Below, piece after piece: positions 6,339 through 13,513 of a stretch of DNA of 13,513 nt (within the stretch, counting starts at the first letter, position 1; each line of letters begins with the position of its first letter). Under the pieces are notes generated by a model. The model made no database searches and had not been told where the DNA came from. It worked only from the letters and a program-made list of their open reading frames with translations. The stretch lies in NCBI GenBank assembly GCA_964595355.1, contig CAZQQD010000084.1:1-13513 (forward strand), given 5' to 3'. This DNA comes from JAKAGZ01 sp964595355. Lineage in GTDB: Bacteria > Bacteroidota > Ignavibacteria > Ignavibacteriales > Ignavibacteriaceae. Position numbers and translations under genes: made by a program.

Positions 6339-8810
6339 TTACAACGAGCGAATAATTGTCTCAAGTTGTTCTTCATTATCAACGAGTACCACACGAGCTT
6401 TGCTACCGTCATTAGGACCGACAATTCCTGCTTCTTCAAGCTGGTCAACAATTCTGGCTGCCCTCGAATAACCAAGTTTTAATCGCCTTTGTAAAAGTGA
6501 AACAGAACCCTGCTGATGACGAACAATTACTCTTGCTGCGTCCTCAAACATCGGATCGAGATCGGATAAAAATCCGGCTGATGATTCTTTCTTTTTGTCA
6601 TAAAGTGAAGGCAGAAAATACGGTTTTGAATATCCTTTCTGTGAATAGATATAGCTGGTGAGTTTTTCAACCTCTTCAGTTGAAATAAAAGCATTTTGAA
6701 TCCTGATCGGCTTAGGCATTCCGGTCGGGAGAAAAAGCATATCTCCTCTTCCCAGCAATTGTTCAGCACCGTTCATATCAAGAATTGTTCGTGAATCTAT
6801 TTTGGTTGCAACCTGGTAAGCTATCCTTGCACTAAAGTTCGCTTTTATTACACCTGTTATTACATTCACCGAAGGACGTTGTGTTGCAACAACAAGATGA
6901 ATTCCAACCGCTCTTGCAAGTTGTGCAAGTCTTGCTATCGGTTCTTCAACCTCCTTGCCGGCTGTTATCATAAGATCTGCAAGTTCATCTATAATTACTA
7001 TAAGATAAGGCATTGGATGATGTTTCATTTCATCTGTGTCGGGCGGCCTTCTCTTAGGATCGGAAACTTTCTTGTTGTAATCAACCAGATTTCTCACACC
7101 GGTTTTTGCTAGTTTGTCATATCTCTTTTCCATCTCATACTCCACAGACTTCAAAAGAATGACTGCGTTCTGTGGAGTTGTAATAATTTCTTCTTCAAGA
7201 TCAGGAGATACTGCCAGATAATGTTTCCTCAATTTGTTATAAAACGAAAGTTCTATTTTTTTCGGATCAATCATTATTAATTTCACTTCCGACGGATGTT
7301 TGGAATAAAGCAAGCTTGCAATTATCATGTTTATTCCAACGCTCTTACCAGATCCTGTAGAACCGGCTATAAGAATGTGCGGCATCTTTGCAAGATCTGC
7401 AATGTAAACATCACCATTAATTGTTTTACCAAGTGCAACAGGTAATTCATTTTTTGATTCAGAAATTTTATTCAGCACTGAACGGGCATTTACGAGTGAT
7501 GCCTCTGCATTAGGAATTTCGACACCGATCGCGCTTTTGCCCGGAATTGGTGCTATAATTCTTATTCCCCTGGCTGCTAATGCAAGGGCAATATCATGTT
7601 CAAGCCCGACAATTCTGCTTATCTTCACACCCGGTGCAGGAACAATTTCATAAAGTGTAACTACTGGTCCCGGTGTTACCGTGATATCTTCAATATCAAT
7701 ATCAAAAAGTTTTAATTTTTCTTTCAGCAATTCGGCATTGCGGGTAAGTTCTTCCTCAGCAACTTTAAAGTCTTCTGACGGATTAGATTCCAATAAATCT
7801 AGAGTCAGTTTTTTATAATCTATATCTTCTTCCCATTGATTTGGAAGCCTGGCTTCAGCGTTTCGATCTATTTCAGATTGGGGAATTTCTTTCGTCTTAT
7901 GAAGGTCAACTTTTTTATCTTCTTCCCTCAGGACCTTATTTTCTTCCTGACCCGCCGGAATTTCATTATCATCTTTTCTAACTATCTTGATCTTTGTATC
8001 TTCAGATTCTTCTTCCATTAACTCTTTTCCTGATATCTCTTCTGAAAATGGGGTTTTTATTCCTTTCTTCTCTTTCCGAAGATTTTTAATCTTTTCCAGG
8101 TTTGACCTATCTTTAATATCAATATTTCCCTTTTGGTATTCTTCTTTTGCTTTTTTCACCGAACCAGTAATTGTATCCACAATAAGATGAAAAACCTTTT
8201 CTATCTTTATATCGAAAGCAACTATTAATAATACAACTGTAGCAGCTGTAAGAAAAATAAAAGCCCCTATTCCACCAAGCAGCCTGCTTACTGCGAGTCC
8301 AAGATAATCACCAATAGCACCGGAAAGCTCGGGTGCTTTAAGAAAAGTTGCATAATGTTCCCTGAACACCCCAAAGAAGGAGGAAAGTAGAAGTCCTATA
8401 ATAATCAGAAAATTTGAAGTGTGGATAAGCGTGCGAAAATTGATCTTTCTAAAGATTGAAAATCCCCATAAAAAAAAGATTATAGGAAAAACTGTTGAGA
8501 AAACCCCGAAAGTTGAGTTAACAAAAAAGTCTGAGACGTATGCTCCAAAAATTCCAAGTAGGTTATGGGTGTTGTTCGCTTTTTGTGCTGCTTCGGGATT
8601 ACTACTGAAAACTTTAAACAAATCTGAAAAATGATAATTGAGAACGGCTTGGTCGTATCTTGAATATGTTATTATGCTCAGAAGAACAAAAATTGAAAGA
8701 ACAATCAGGAATAACCCGAAAATTTTTTTCTTTTTGTCTGGTGATATCGCAAAGTATTTGTTTGCAGAGGTACCGTTCTTCTTTGTCAGAGACTTTTTCC
8801 TAACAGCCAT
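6339..8810 (-). CDS. ftsK: DNA translocase FtsK/SpoIIIE
   Basis: An 823-residue membrane-anchored hexameric ATPase that pumps DNA at the division septum and assists chromosome dimer resolution. Order of parts: N-terminal membrane domain with about four helices (28-50, 84-120, 131-149, 168-200), a charged Lys/Glu-rich linker (about 215-330) that is short compared with the long linker of E. coli FtsK, the alpha domain (about 331-450), the motor domain with Walker A GSTGSGKS (483-490) and Walker B LIVIIDE (603-609), and a C-terminal gamma winged-helix domain (about 750-815, QGSVSLLQRRLKLGYSRA) that recognises KOPS-type polar sequences. ATG at 8810-8808 is preceded by AAAGAAAG only. It starts 26 bases after comB. 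All hallmark motifs are intact. Confidence 0.97.
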   Translation of the reverse strand: MAVRKKSLTKKNGTSANKYFAISPDKKKKIFGLFLIVLSIFVLLSIITYSRYDQAVLNYHFSDLFKVFSSNPEAAQKANNTHNLLGIFGAYVSDFFVNSTFGVFSTVFPIIFFLWGFSIFRKINFRTLIHTSNFLIIIGLLLSSFFGVFREHYATFLKAPELSGAIGDYLGLAVSRLLGGIGAFIFLTAATVVLLIVAFDIKIEKVFHLIVDTITGSVKKAKEEYQKGNIDIKDRSNLEKIKNLRKEKKGIKTPFSEEISGKELMEEESEDTKIKIVRKDDNEIPAGQEENKVLREEDKKVDLHKTKEIPQSEIDRNAEARLPNQWEEDIDYKKLTLDLLESNPSEDFKVAEEELTRNAELLKEKLKLFDIDIEDITVTPGPVVTLYEIVPAPGVKISRIVGLEHDIALALAARGIRIIAPIPGKSAIGVEIPNAEASLVNARSVLNKISESKNELPVALGKTINGDVYIADLAKMPHILIAGSTGSGKSVGINMIIASLLYSKHPSEVKLIMIDPKKIELSFYNKLRKHYLAVSPDLEEEIITTPQNAVILLKSVEYEMEKRYDKLAKTGVRNLVDYNKKVSDPKRRPPDTDEMKHHPMPYLIVIIDELADLMITAGKEVEEPIARLAQLARAVGIHLVVATQRPSVNVITGVIKANFSARIAYQVATKIDSRTILDMNGAEQLLGRGDMLFLPTGMPKPIRIQNAFISTEEVEKLTSYIYSQKGYSKPYFLPSLYDKKKESSAGFLSDLDPMFEDAARVIVRHQQGSVSLLQRRLKLGYSRAARIVDQLEEAGIVGPNDGSKARVVLVDNEEQLETIIRSL

Positions 8811-8836
8811 GAATCAACTTTCTTTATTTTTTCGTA

Positions 8837-9409
8837 CTAGGTATTATTACCCGGCATTAATTTAACAACATTTTCTCTGAAAAATGGAACTACTTTCGTA
8901 TTATTCAATTTACTGCAAAGAATCAGATCTTCCCCAAAACCATTTTCAATTAACAATTTACCGTGATCACTATTCTTGAGCATATCCAAAATGTTTTTTC
9001 CAAGGATTTTGTTCAATGCAAGACAAGCGTTCGAAGAATCCGATAGTTCCAGATTTTCATCTAGTTCCTGCATGTACAAAACAAGCTTACCGGCACATAT
9101 AGAATCTTCCAGTGAAAAAGAATTGTTCCTGCCGGCACACACAATCTCAAAGTCCCGCTTCAACTTTGCAAGATGTTTAGCTACNNNNNNNNNNNNNNNN
9201 NNNNNNNNNNNNNNNNNNNNNNNNNNNNNNNNNNNNNNNNNNNNNNNNNNNNNNNNNNNNNNNNNNNNNNNNNNNNNNNNNNNNGCACCATTTTTCAGTG
9301 CTGTAATTATAGTATTAGATGCTCTTAAAACATCTATAACTACGATTGTCTTCTCTGTGAAATATAATTCATCCACAGAGAACGGAGAAATTATAACATT
9401 ACATTTCAT
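8837..9409 (-). CDS. comB: 2-phosphosulfolactate phosphatase family protein, interrupted by gap
   Basis: The readable parts match ComB, the phosphatase that acts on 2-phosphosulfolactate in coenzyme M and sulfolactate routes. The N-terminal part has TIVVIDVLRASNTIITALKNGA (21-42), the family opening with the conserved IDVLRAS; after the gap come EIVCAGRNNSFSLEDSICAG, then SDHGKLL, NGFGEDLILC and VVPFF, all typical of the C-terminal half. About 156 residues are readable against a family length near 235, so about 225-270 bases are probably missing, not 100; frame requires a length of 3n+1, which 100 happens to satisfy. The ATG at 9409 has no clear ribosome binding site. It sits between gcvT and ftsK with short spacers. 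Its physiological substrate outside methanogens and spore formers is not known from sequence. Confidence 0.87.
   Translation of the reverse strand: MKCNVIISPFSVDELYFTEKTIVVIDVLRASNTIITALKNGXXXXXXXXXXXXXXXXXXXXXXXXXXXXXXXXXXVAKHLAKLKRDFEIVCAGRNNSFSLEDSICAGKLVLYMQELDENLELSDSSNACLALNKILGKNILDMLKNSDHGKLLIENGFGEDLILCSKLNNTKVVPFFRENVVKLMPGNNT
9185..9284. other. Assembly gap (100 N) inside comB
   Basis: A second run of exactly 100 N, of the same placeholder length as the first. It falls between the conserved N-terminal IDVLRAS half and the C-terminal CAGR half of comB, and removes what is usually about 75-85 residues of the protein. Confidence 0.95.
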
Positions 9410-9443
9410 AAATATTTAATACCCCTCTATGTAATGCTGTTGG

Positions 9444-10529
9444 TCACGATTTATTAATGAAAGGAAGTTTAACAATATTTGCAGGAACTTCCTTCCCTCT
9501 TATTAAAAAATTAACTGCAGCACCCTCAATTGCATACTCAATATCCACATAACCAAGTGAAATAGGTTTTTCCAGAATCGGGCTAACTGTTCCACTTGTT
9601 ACTGTTCCGACCTTCTTTCCGTTTACTGACAATTCATAACCATGTCGTGGGAACACTTTTTCAGAAGTTGAAACCGGTACAAGTTTTCTCTTTAAACCCT
9701 CGTGTTTTACTTTTAATAAAGCTTCCTTACCGATAAAACTTTCTTTTTTTAATTTAGTAATCCAACCCAGCCCTGCTTCAAGGGGGTTGGTAGTTTTATC
9801 AATGTCATTTCCGTAAAGGCAAAATCCCATTTCAAGTCTAAGAGAATCTCTGGCAGCAAGTCCTATTGGCTGAATATTAAATTCTTTACCAGCATCAAAA
9901 ACCTTGCTCCAGATTTCTTCAGCAGTTTTTTCATCACCTTTAAAATAAATTTCATAACCTAATTCACCGGTGTAACCCGTTCTTGATACAATCATTTCTA
10001 CGCCCGCTATTTTTGCATTAAAGAAATGGTAATATTCAAGATCAAGTTCCCTGTCACATACATTCTGTAATGTTTTTTTTGAATCGGGTCCCTGGATAGC
10101 CAGCAACGAATAATTATCACTTTGGTTATCTATCTCGACACCGAACTTATTATTTTCTTTCATCCAGTTAAAATCTTTTTCAATATTAGATGCATTTATG
10201 ACAAGCATATATTCACTTTGTGAAATCCTGTAAACCAAAAGATCATCAACAATTCCACCATCATTATAACACATTGCAGAATACTGCACTCTTCCATCTG
10301 TAAGCCTTGATGCATCATTAACTGTAATCTCCTGAACAAAATCGAGAGCTTTTTCCCCACGAATAAAAACTTCTCCCATATGCGAAACATCAAAAACCCC
10401 AACAGTTTTCCGGACAGCTTTGTGTTCTCCTATTATTGACGAATATTGGATTGGCATATGATAACCGGCAAATTCTACAATCTTTGCTCCTAGTTTAACA
10501 TGAATGTCATAAAATTTAGTTTTTTTCAT
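9444..10529 (-). CDS. gcvT: Glycine cleavage system T protein (aminomethyltransferase)
   Basis: A 361-residue enzyme that transfers the aminomethyl one-carbon unit from the lipoyl H protein to tetrahydrofolate, releasing ammonia. Family motifs are in order: FAGYHMPIQY (20-29), GVFDVSHMGE (44-53), YNDGGIVDDLLVYR (88-101, where the Asp95-Asp96 pair holds the catalytic Asp), SRTGYTGELGYEIY (182-195, folate-site residues), GLAARDSLRLEMG (223-235) and NPLEAGLGW (248-256). Length is standard. ATG at 10529 follows AGTAGAGT. It lies 19 bases after rng and 34 before comB, without gcvH or gcvP nearby, so the rest of the system must be encoded elsewhere. Confidence 0.97.
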   Translation of the reverse strand: MKKTKFYDIHVKLGAKIVEFAGYHMPIQYSSIIGEHKAVRKTVGVFDVSHMGEVFIRGEKALDFVQEITVNDASRLTDGRVQYSAMCYNDGGIVDDLLVYRISQSEYMLVINASNIEKDFNWMKENNKFGVEIDNQSDNYSLLAIQGPDSKKTLQNVCDRELDLEYYHFFNAKIAGVEMIVSRTGYTGELGYEIYFKGDEKTAEEIWSKVFDAGKEFNIQPIGLAARDSLRLEMGFCLYGNDIDKTTNPLEAGLGWITKLKKESFIGKEALLKVKHEGLKRKLVPVSTSEKVFPRHGYELSVNGKKVGTVTSGTVSPILEKPISLGYVDIEYAIEGAAVNFLIRGKEVPANIVKLPFINKS

Positions 10530-10548
10530 ACTCTACTTTATTTTATAA

Positions 10549-12150
10549 TCAAGAAATTTCTTCCGTTACTTCTTTTTGTGTTTTTCCCAAGAAAAACCTG
10601 AATTGACCTACCGGTGTAGTCTGGTCCTCCTTTATTTCAAGCTTGAGACCATATTTAAATCTTAGCTTTGTAATTGTCTTGATGAAACCATGTCTCAGTT
10701 TTGCAGCAACTGAAGGGTGACAATTGATAACTAAATATTTTTCTTTTGATTGTCTTTTAAACTTACGTAGCCATTCCTCAAGATCATAAACAACGTGAGA
10801 GTGTTTTGTTAAAAGCCCGGTACCTAAACAAGTTGGGCAAACTTCTTTCATTGCCTGCATTATATTCTGACGGATTCTTTGCCTTGTTATTTGAACCAAC
10901 CCAAAATCAGACATTGGTAAGATCGACACCTTTGCGCGATCTTTTCGAAATTCTTTTTTCAACTCATCAAAAATTTTCTTGCGGTTTTTTTCTTCTTCAA
11001 GGTCAATAAAATCAACAACTATAATTCCACCTATATCTCTAAGTCTCATTTGTCTTACTATTTCCCTTGCTGCTTCAAGATCGGTTTTCAAAGAATTGAG
11101 TTCTTGTTCTTTATTTTTTGCATACCTTCCACTGTTAACATCTATAACTACCATTGCTTCTGTATGTTCAATAATCAGATAACCACCACTCGGTAAAGGA
11201 ACCTTCCTTCCCATAAGTGTTTTTATTTGTTCCTCTACTTTAAAAGCATCAAATATTGACCCGCTTGTTTTAAATAGATCAATTTTATCCGCCTGATCAG
11301 GCTGCATTACTGCAACGTGGTTCCTTATTTGTTTATAGAGTTTTTTGGAATCAATAAAAATTTTAGAGACATCTGCACTGAAGAGATCACGAATAACACT
11401 GGAAGTTGTATTTACATCCTGGTGAACAAGTGACGGAGGCGTTTCGGATTTTAAATTTTGTTCAATTACCCGCCAGGTTTTAAGAAGCTGGTTAAGATCA
11501 TCTTTTAAAGCGTCTTCCGTTTGATTTCTTGCAACTGTTCTGATTATCAAACCGTAATTTTTAGGAAGTATGCTCCGCGCAATACTTCTCAGTCTTCTTC
11601 TCTCTTTAAAGTCGTAAATCTTTTTTGAAACCCCGACTTTATTATCGAAAGGGAGAAGCACACAAAATCTGCCCGGCAATGAGACAGAGGAAGTGACTCT
11701 AACACCTTTATTGTTTACCGGTTCTTTAGTGATCTGTACAACAATCTCGTCACCCTTTCTGAGTTTTACCGGTGGGAAATTATCTCTACCATATTGCTTA
11801 TTCTGTGATTGATTGTTTTGGTGATGACTGTTGCCGCCATTCGATCCATTATGCAATGATGATTCATCATCTTCTTCTACATCAGAATCATCCTCTCCAA
11901 GCATATCCTGGAATTGCTGGGTTCTTGCACCTATATCAGAAAAGTGGAGAAAGCCGTCGTGTTTCATGCCAATATCGATGAATGCTGCTTTAATGCCGGG
12001 TAATACCCGGGCAACTCTCCCCAGATATATATCCCCTACCATTCGACGATTTTCAGGATAGTCAACAAAGAAGTCGACTAAATTTCCATCTTCCGTGATT
12101 GCAACACGCGTTTGTGTGTTGGTTGAATTGATAATAATTTCTTTTACCAT
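10549..12150 (-). CDS. rng: Ribonuclease E/G family endoribonuclease
   Basis: A 533-residue endonuclease that cuts single-stranded AU-rich RNA in mRNA decay and rRNA processing. Order: N-terminal RNase H-like segment and S1 domain (about 36-155), 5' sensor region, DNase I-like catalytic domain with the two metal-binding Asp in VVIDVNSG (Asp337) and GGIIVVDFID (Asp380), then the Zn-link CPTCLGTG (Cys438, Cys441) and a small C-terminal domain. There is no long disordered degradosome tail, so by length it resembles RNase G more than E. coli RNase E. The S1 domain contains an insertion of about 44 residues (84-127) that is first acidic (EDDSDVEEDDE) and then Asn/Gln/His-rich. The ATG at 12150 has no strong ribosome binding site. 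pnp, another RNA decay gene, lies upstream. Confidence 0.95.
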   Translation of the reverse strand: MVKEIIINSTNTQTRVAITEDGNLVDFFVDYPENRRMVGDIYLGRVARVLPGIKAAFIDIGMKHDGFLHFSDIGARTQQFQDMLGEDDSDVEEDDESSLHNGSNGGNSHHQNNQSQNKQYGRDNFPPVKLRKGDEIVVQITKEPVNNKGVRVTSSVSLPGRFCVLLPFDNKVGVSKKIYDFKERRRLRSIARSILPKNYGLIIRTVARNQTEDALKDDLNQLLKTWRVIEQNLKSETPPSLVHQDVNTTSSVIRDLFSADVSKIFIDSKKLYKQIRNHVAVMQPDQADKIDLFKTSGSIFDAFKVEEQIKTLMGRKVPLPSGGYLIIEHTEAMVVIDVNSGRYAKNKEQELNSLKTDLEAAREIVRQMRLRDIGGIIVVDFIDLEEEKNRKKIFDELKKEFRKDRAKVSILPMSDFGLVQITRQRIRQNIMQAMKEVCPTCLGTGLLTKHSHVVYDLEEWLRKFKRQSKEKYLVINCHPSVAAKLRHGFIKTITKLRFKYGLKLEIKEDQTTPVGQFRFFLGKTQKEVTEEIS

Positions 12151-12168
12151 AAAAGACTAACTCTCTTA

Positions 12169-12187
12169 GTGAAACTTTACATTTCAC
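12169..12187 (-). promoter_or_regulatory. Hairpin in the rng 5' leader
   Basis: GTGAAA and TTTCAC form a 6-bp stem around a 7-base loop, 19 bases upstream of the rng ATG. Just downstream, CTAA-GAGAG-TTAG (12167-12155) could fold a second, 4-bp stem with the only purine-rich, Shine-Dalgarno-like bases in its loop. RNase E in E. coli autoregulates through 5' leader hairpins, so a leader structure here is of interest, but the stems are short and the regulatory role is an inference. Confidence 0.3.
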
Positions 12188-12380
12188 AAAAATTTTTATA
12201 AAAATCAAATTACACAATTGTACTAAGATAATTTCATCGCTGACCCGTTTATTTTTGCTCATTTCAAAAATGATAGGACCGGAAAACAGCGAAAGAAATA
12301 AAAGAATATTTAATTCTGTTTGTATCATGTGTTATCTGAATTAAAAACAATTAATTATACCCGGAACTTGTACCGGTACT

Positions 12381-12417
12381 AAAAAACAAAATTTGTTTTC
12401 CATCATTCCTGATGGAA
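12381..12417 (-). terminator. Probable rho-independent terminator of pnp
   Basis: On the minus strand an 8-bp perfect stem (TTCCATCA / TGATGGAA, loop GGAA, 12417-12398) is followed by AACAAATTTTGTTTTTT. It lies about 70 bases after the pnp stop. The stem is AT-rich and the T run begins six bases after it, so it is a moderate rather than strong terminator; it would separate the pnp transcript from rng. Confidence 0.45.
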
Positions 12418-12488
12418 CGAACCTAAACTGAACTAAATTTTAATAAAAATAAATGCCGAATATAAAATTTGACATTTCTGCTTAATAA

Positions 12489-13513
12489 CTATTTGCTCTC
12501 GTTATTTGAAGCTTCTTCTTTAAGAATCTCTTTTCTGCTCAAAGAAAATTTACCATTTTCCATCTTGATAAGTTTAACGCGGACCTTATCTCCCTGTTTG
12601 AGATAATCACTGACTTTTTCAACACGCTTATTATCAATTTGCGAGATATGCAATAATCCTTCTTTGCCGGGAATAATTTCTACGAAAGCACCGAAGTCCA
12701 TTATTTTTGTAACCACACCATCATAAATTTCACCAACTTCAGGTGTAGCGGTCATAGCTTTGATGTGTGCTTTACATTTTGCAGCACCTTCTTTGTTTGG
12801 CGATGCAATTGTTATCGTTCCATCATCAGCAATGTTTATATCTACTCCGAAAAGCCTTTGCATTCCCTGAATTGTTTTTCCACCAGGTCCAATTATAAGA
12901 CCGATCTGATCAGTATCGATTTTCATAGTTATAAGTCTTGGTGCATAAGAAGACAACTGTTCTCTTGGCTGACTAATTGCTTCATTCATAATTCCGAGTA
13001 TATGCATTCTCCCCGCTTTAGCTTGAGCGAGAGCTTTCTCCATAATTTCAAAAGAAATTCCCTGAATTTTTATATCCATCTGGAAGCCGGTGATCCCATC
13101 TGATGTACCTGCTACTTTAAAATCCATATCGCCGAGGTGATCTTCATTGCCAAGAATATCAGTAAGGATTGCATATTTGTCCCCCTCTTTAACGAGTCCC
13201 ATTGCAATTCCGGCAACTGCTTTTTTAACAGGAACACCACCATCCATTAAAGCAAGCGAGCCTGCACAAACAGACGCCATAGATGATGATCCGTTTGATT
13301 CTAAAATATCCGAAATAATTCTCACCGTGTAAGGGAAAGTTTCTTCAGATGGTAGCATTGATTTCAGTGATCTTTCGGCAAGATTACCATGACCAATTTC
13401 TCTTCTTCCTACACCGGTCATTCTTCCAACCTCACCGACACTAAAAGGAGGAAAGTTATAATGAAGCATAAATCTTTTTGTGTATTCTTCGCCTAATCCA
13501 TCAACAGTTTGTT
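12489..13513 (-). CDS. pnp: Polynucleotide phosphorylase, C-terminal part
   Basis: The C-terminal 340 codons of PNPase, the phosphorolytic 3'-to-5' exoribonuclease; the N-terminal half lies beyond the right edge. The reading frame stays open to 13511 (QTVDGLGEEYTKRF before the first internal Met). Visible parts: second RNase PH-like core with FPPFSVGEVGRM and RREIGHGNLAERSL, the phosphate-site NGSSSMAS, and NEDHLGDMDFKVAGT, whose two Asp six residues apart match the E. coli active-site Asp486 and Asp492; then the KH domain with IGLIIGPGGKTI, and an S1 domain (GEIYDGVVTKIMDFGAFVEI to GKFSLSRKE). It ends TAG at 12491-12489 with a short charged tail. A terminator-like hairpin follows. Confidence 0.97.
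   Translation of the reverse strand, partial: QTVDGLGEEYTKRFMLHYNFPPFSVGEVGRMTGVGRREIGHGNLAERSLKSMLPSEETFPYTVRIISDILESNGSSSMASVCAGSLALMDGGVPVKKAVAGIAMGLVKEGDKYAILTDILGNEDHLGDMDFKVAGTSDGITGFQMDIKIQGISFEIMEKALAQAKAGRMHILGIMNEAISQPREQLSSYAPRLITMKIDTDQIGLIIGPGGKTIQGMQRLFGVDINIADDGTITIASPNKEGAAKCKAHIKAMTATPEVGEIYDGVVTKIMDFGAFVEIIPGKEGLLHISQIDNKRVEKVSDYLKQGDKVRVKLIKMENGKFSLSRKEILKEEASNNESK

Larger units (their letters stand above)
12151..12488 (-). other. Intergenic region between pnp and rng (338 bases)
   Basis: This AT-rich stretch has no convincing protein gene. An open frame across 12328-12062 overlaps the rng start, lacks a ribosome binding site and shows no recognisable family, so I reject it. 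What can be seen is a hairpin with a downstream T-rich run close to the pnp end (12381-12417), a perfect 10-base palindrome gtaccggtac at 12370-12379, and a small hairpin near the rng start (12169-12187). A promoter for rng is expected somewhere here, but I cannot point to a clear one. Confidence 0.6.

Noticed and set aside
12062..12328. 88-codon open frame upstream of and overlapping rng
   Set aside because: It overlaps the well-supported rng start in another frame, has no ribosome binding site, and its composition (Asn, Phe, Tyr, Cys scattered) looks like translated AT-rich spacer.
12370..12379. Perfect palindrome gtaccggtac in the pnp-rng spacer
   Set aside because: A single 10-base palindrome without a second copy or promoter context is expected by chance often enough; I do not call it an operator.

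Overview
The window is a 13.5 kb, AT-rich stretch in which every supported gene lies on the minus strand, so transcription runs from high to low coordinates. Gene content (Sec/Lol envelope genes, an outer-membrane beta-barrel, a cyclophilin lipoprotein, many starts without a clear Shine-Dalgarno) indicates a Gram-negative bacterium. Protein style and low GC suggest the Bacteroidota/Chlorobi/Ignavibacteria side of the tree; the phylum is an inference from reading, not from a search. It is a core-genome region: I see no CRISPR array, insertion sequence, phage gene, tRNA or rRNA.

In transcription order the window starts with the C-terminal part of pnp (PNPase, 13513-12489), a 338-base intergenic region with a probable pnp terminator and an rng leader hairpin, then rng (RNase E/G), gcvT, comB and ftsK, spaced 19 to 34 bases apart. 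After a 194-base spacer comes an envelope cluster: lolA, a YbhN/LPG-synthase-TM membrane protein, a small outer-membrane beta-barrel, uppP (almost entirely hidden in an assembly gap) and a lipoprotein cyclophilin. These genes overlap or nearly touch. Next are a sodium-coupled NSS transporter, its 40-residue MetS-like small subunit, and holA (DNA polymerase III delta). After a 141-base spacer the N-terminal part of an ECF sigma factor runs off the left edge.

Two runs of exactly 100 N (3742-3841 and 9185-9284) are assembly gaps of placeholder length. Both interrupt real genes. The first hides nearly all of uppP, whose last 38 codons are readable at 3741-3625. The second removes the middle of comB. 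In both cases family length implies more missing DNA than 100 bases.

Functionally the window groups RNA decay (pnp, rng), one-carbon metabolism (gcvT), a sulfolactate-type phosphatase (comB), chromosome segregation (ftsK) and envelope biogenesis (lolA, flippase-like protein, barrel, uppP, periplasmic PPIase), with replication (holA) downstream. I found no convincing undescribed system. The points most worth a second look are the hidden uppP, the small transporter subunit gene, the comB gap, the Asn/Gln/His-rich insertion in the RNase E/G S1 domain, and the rng leader.
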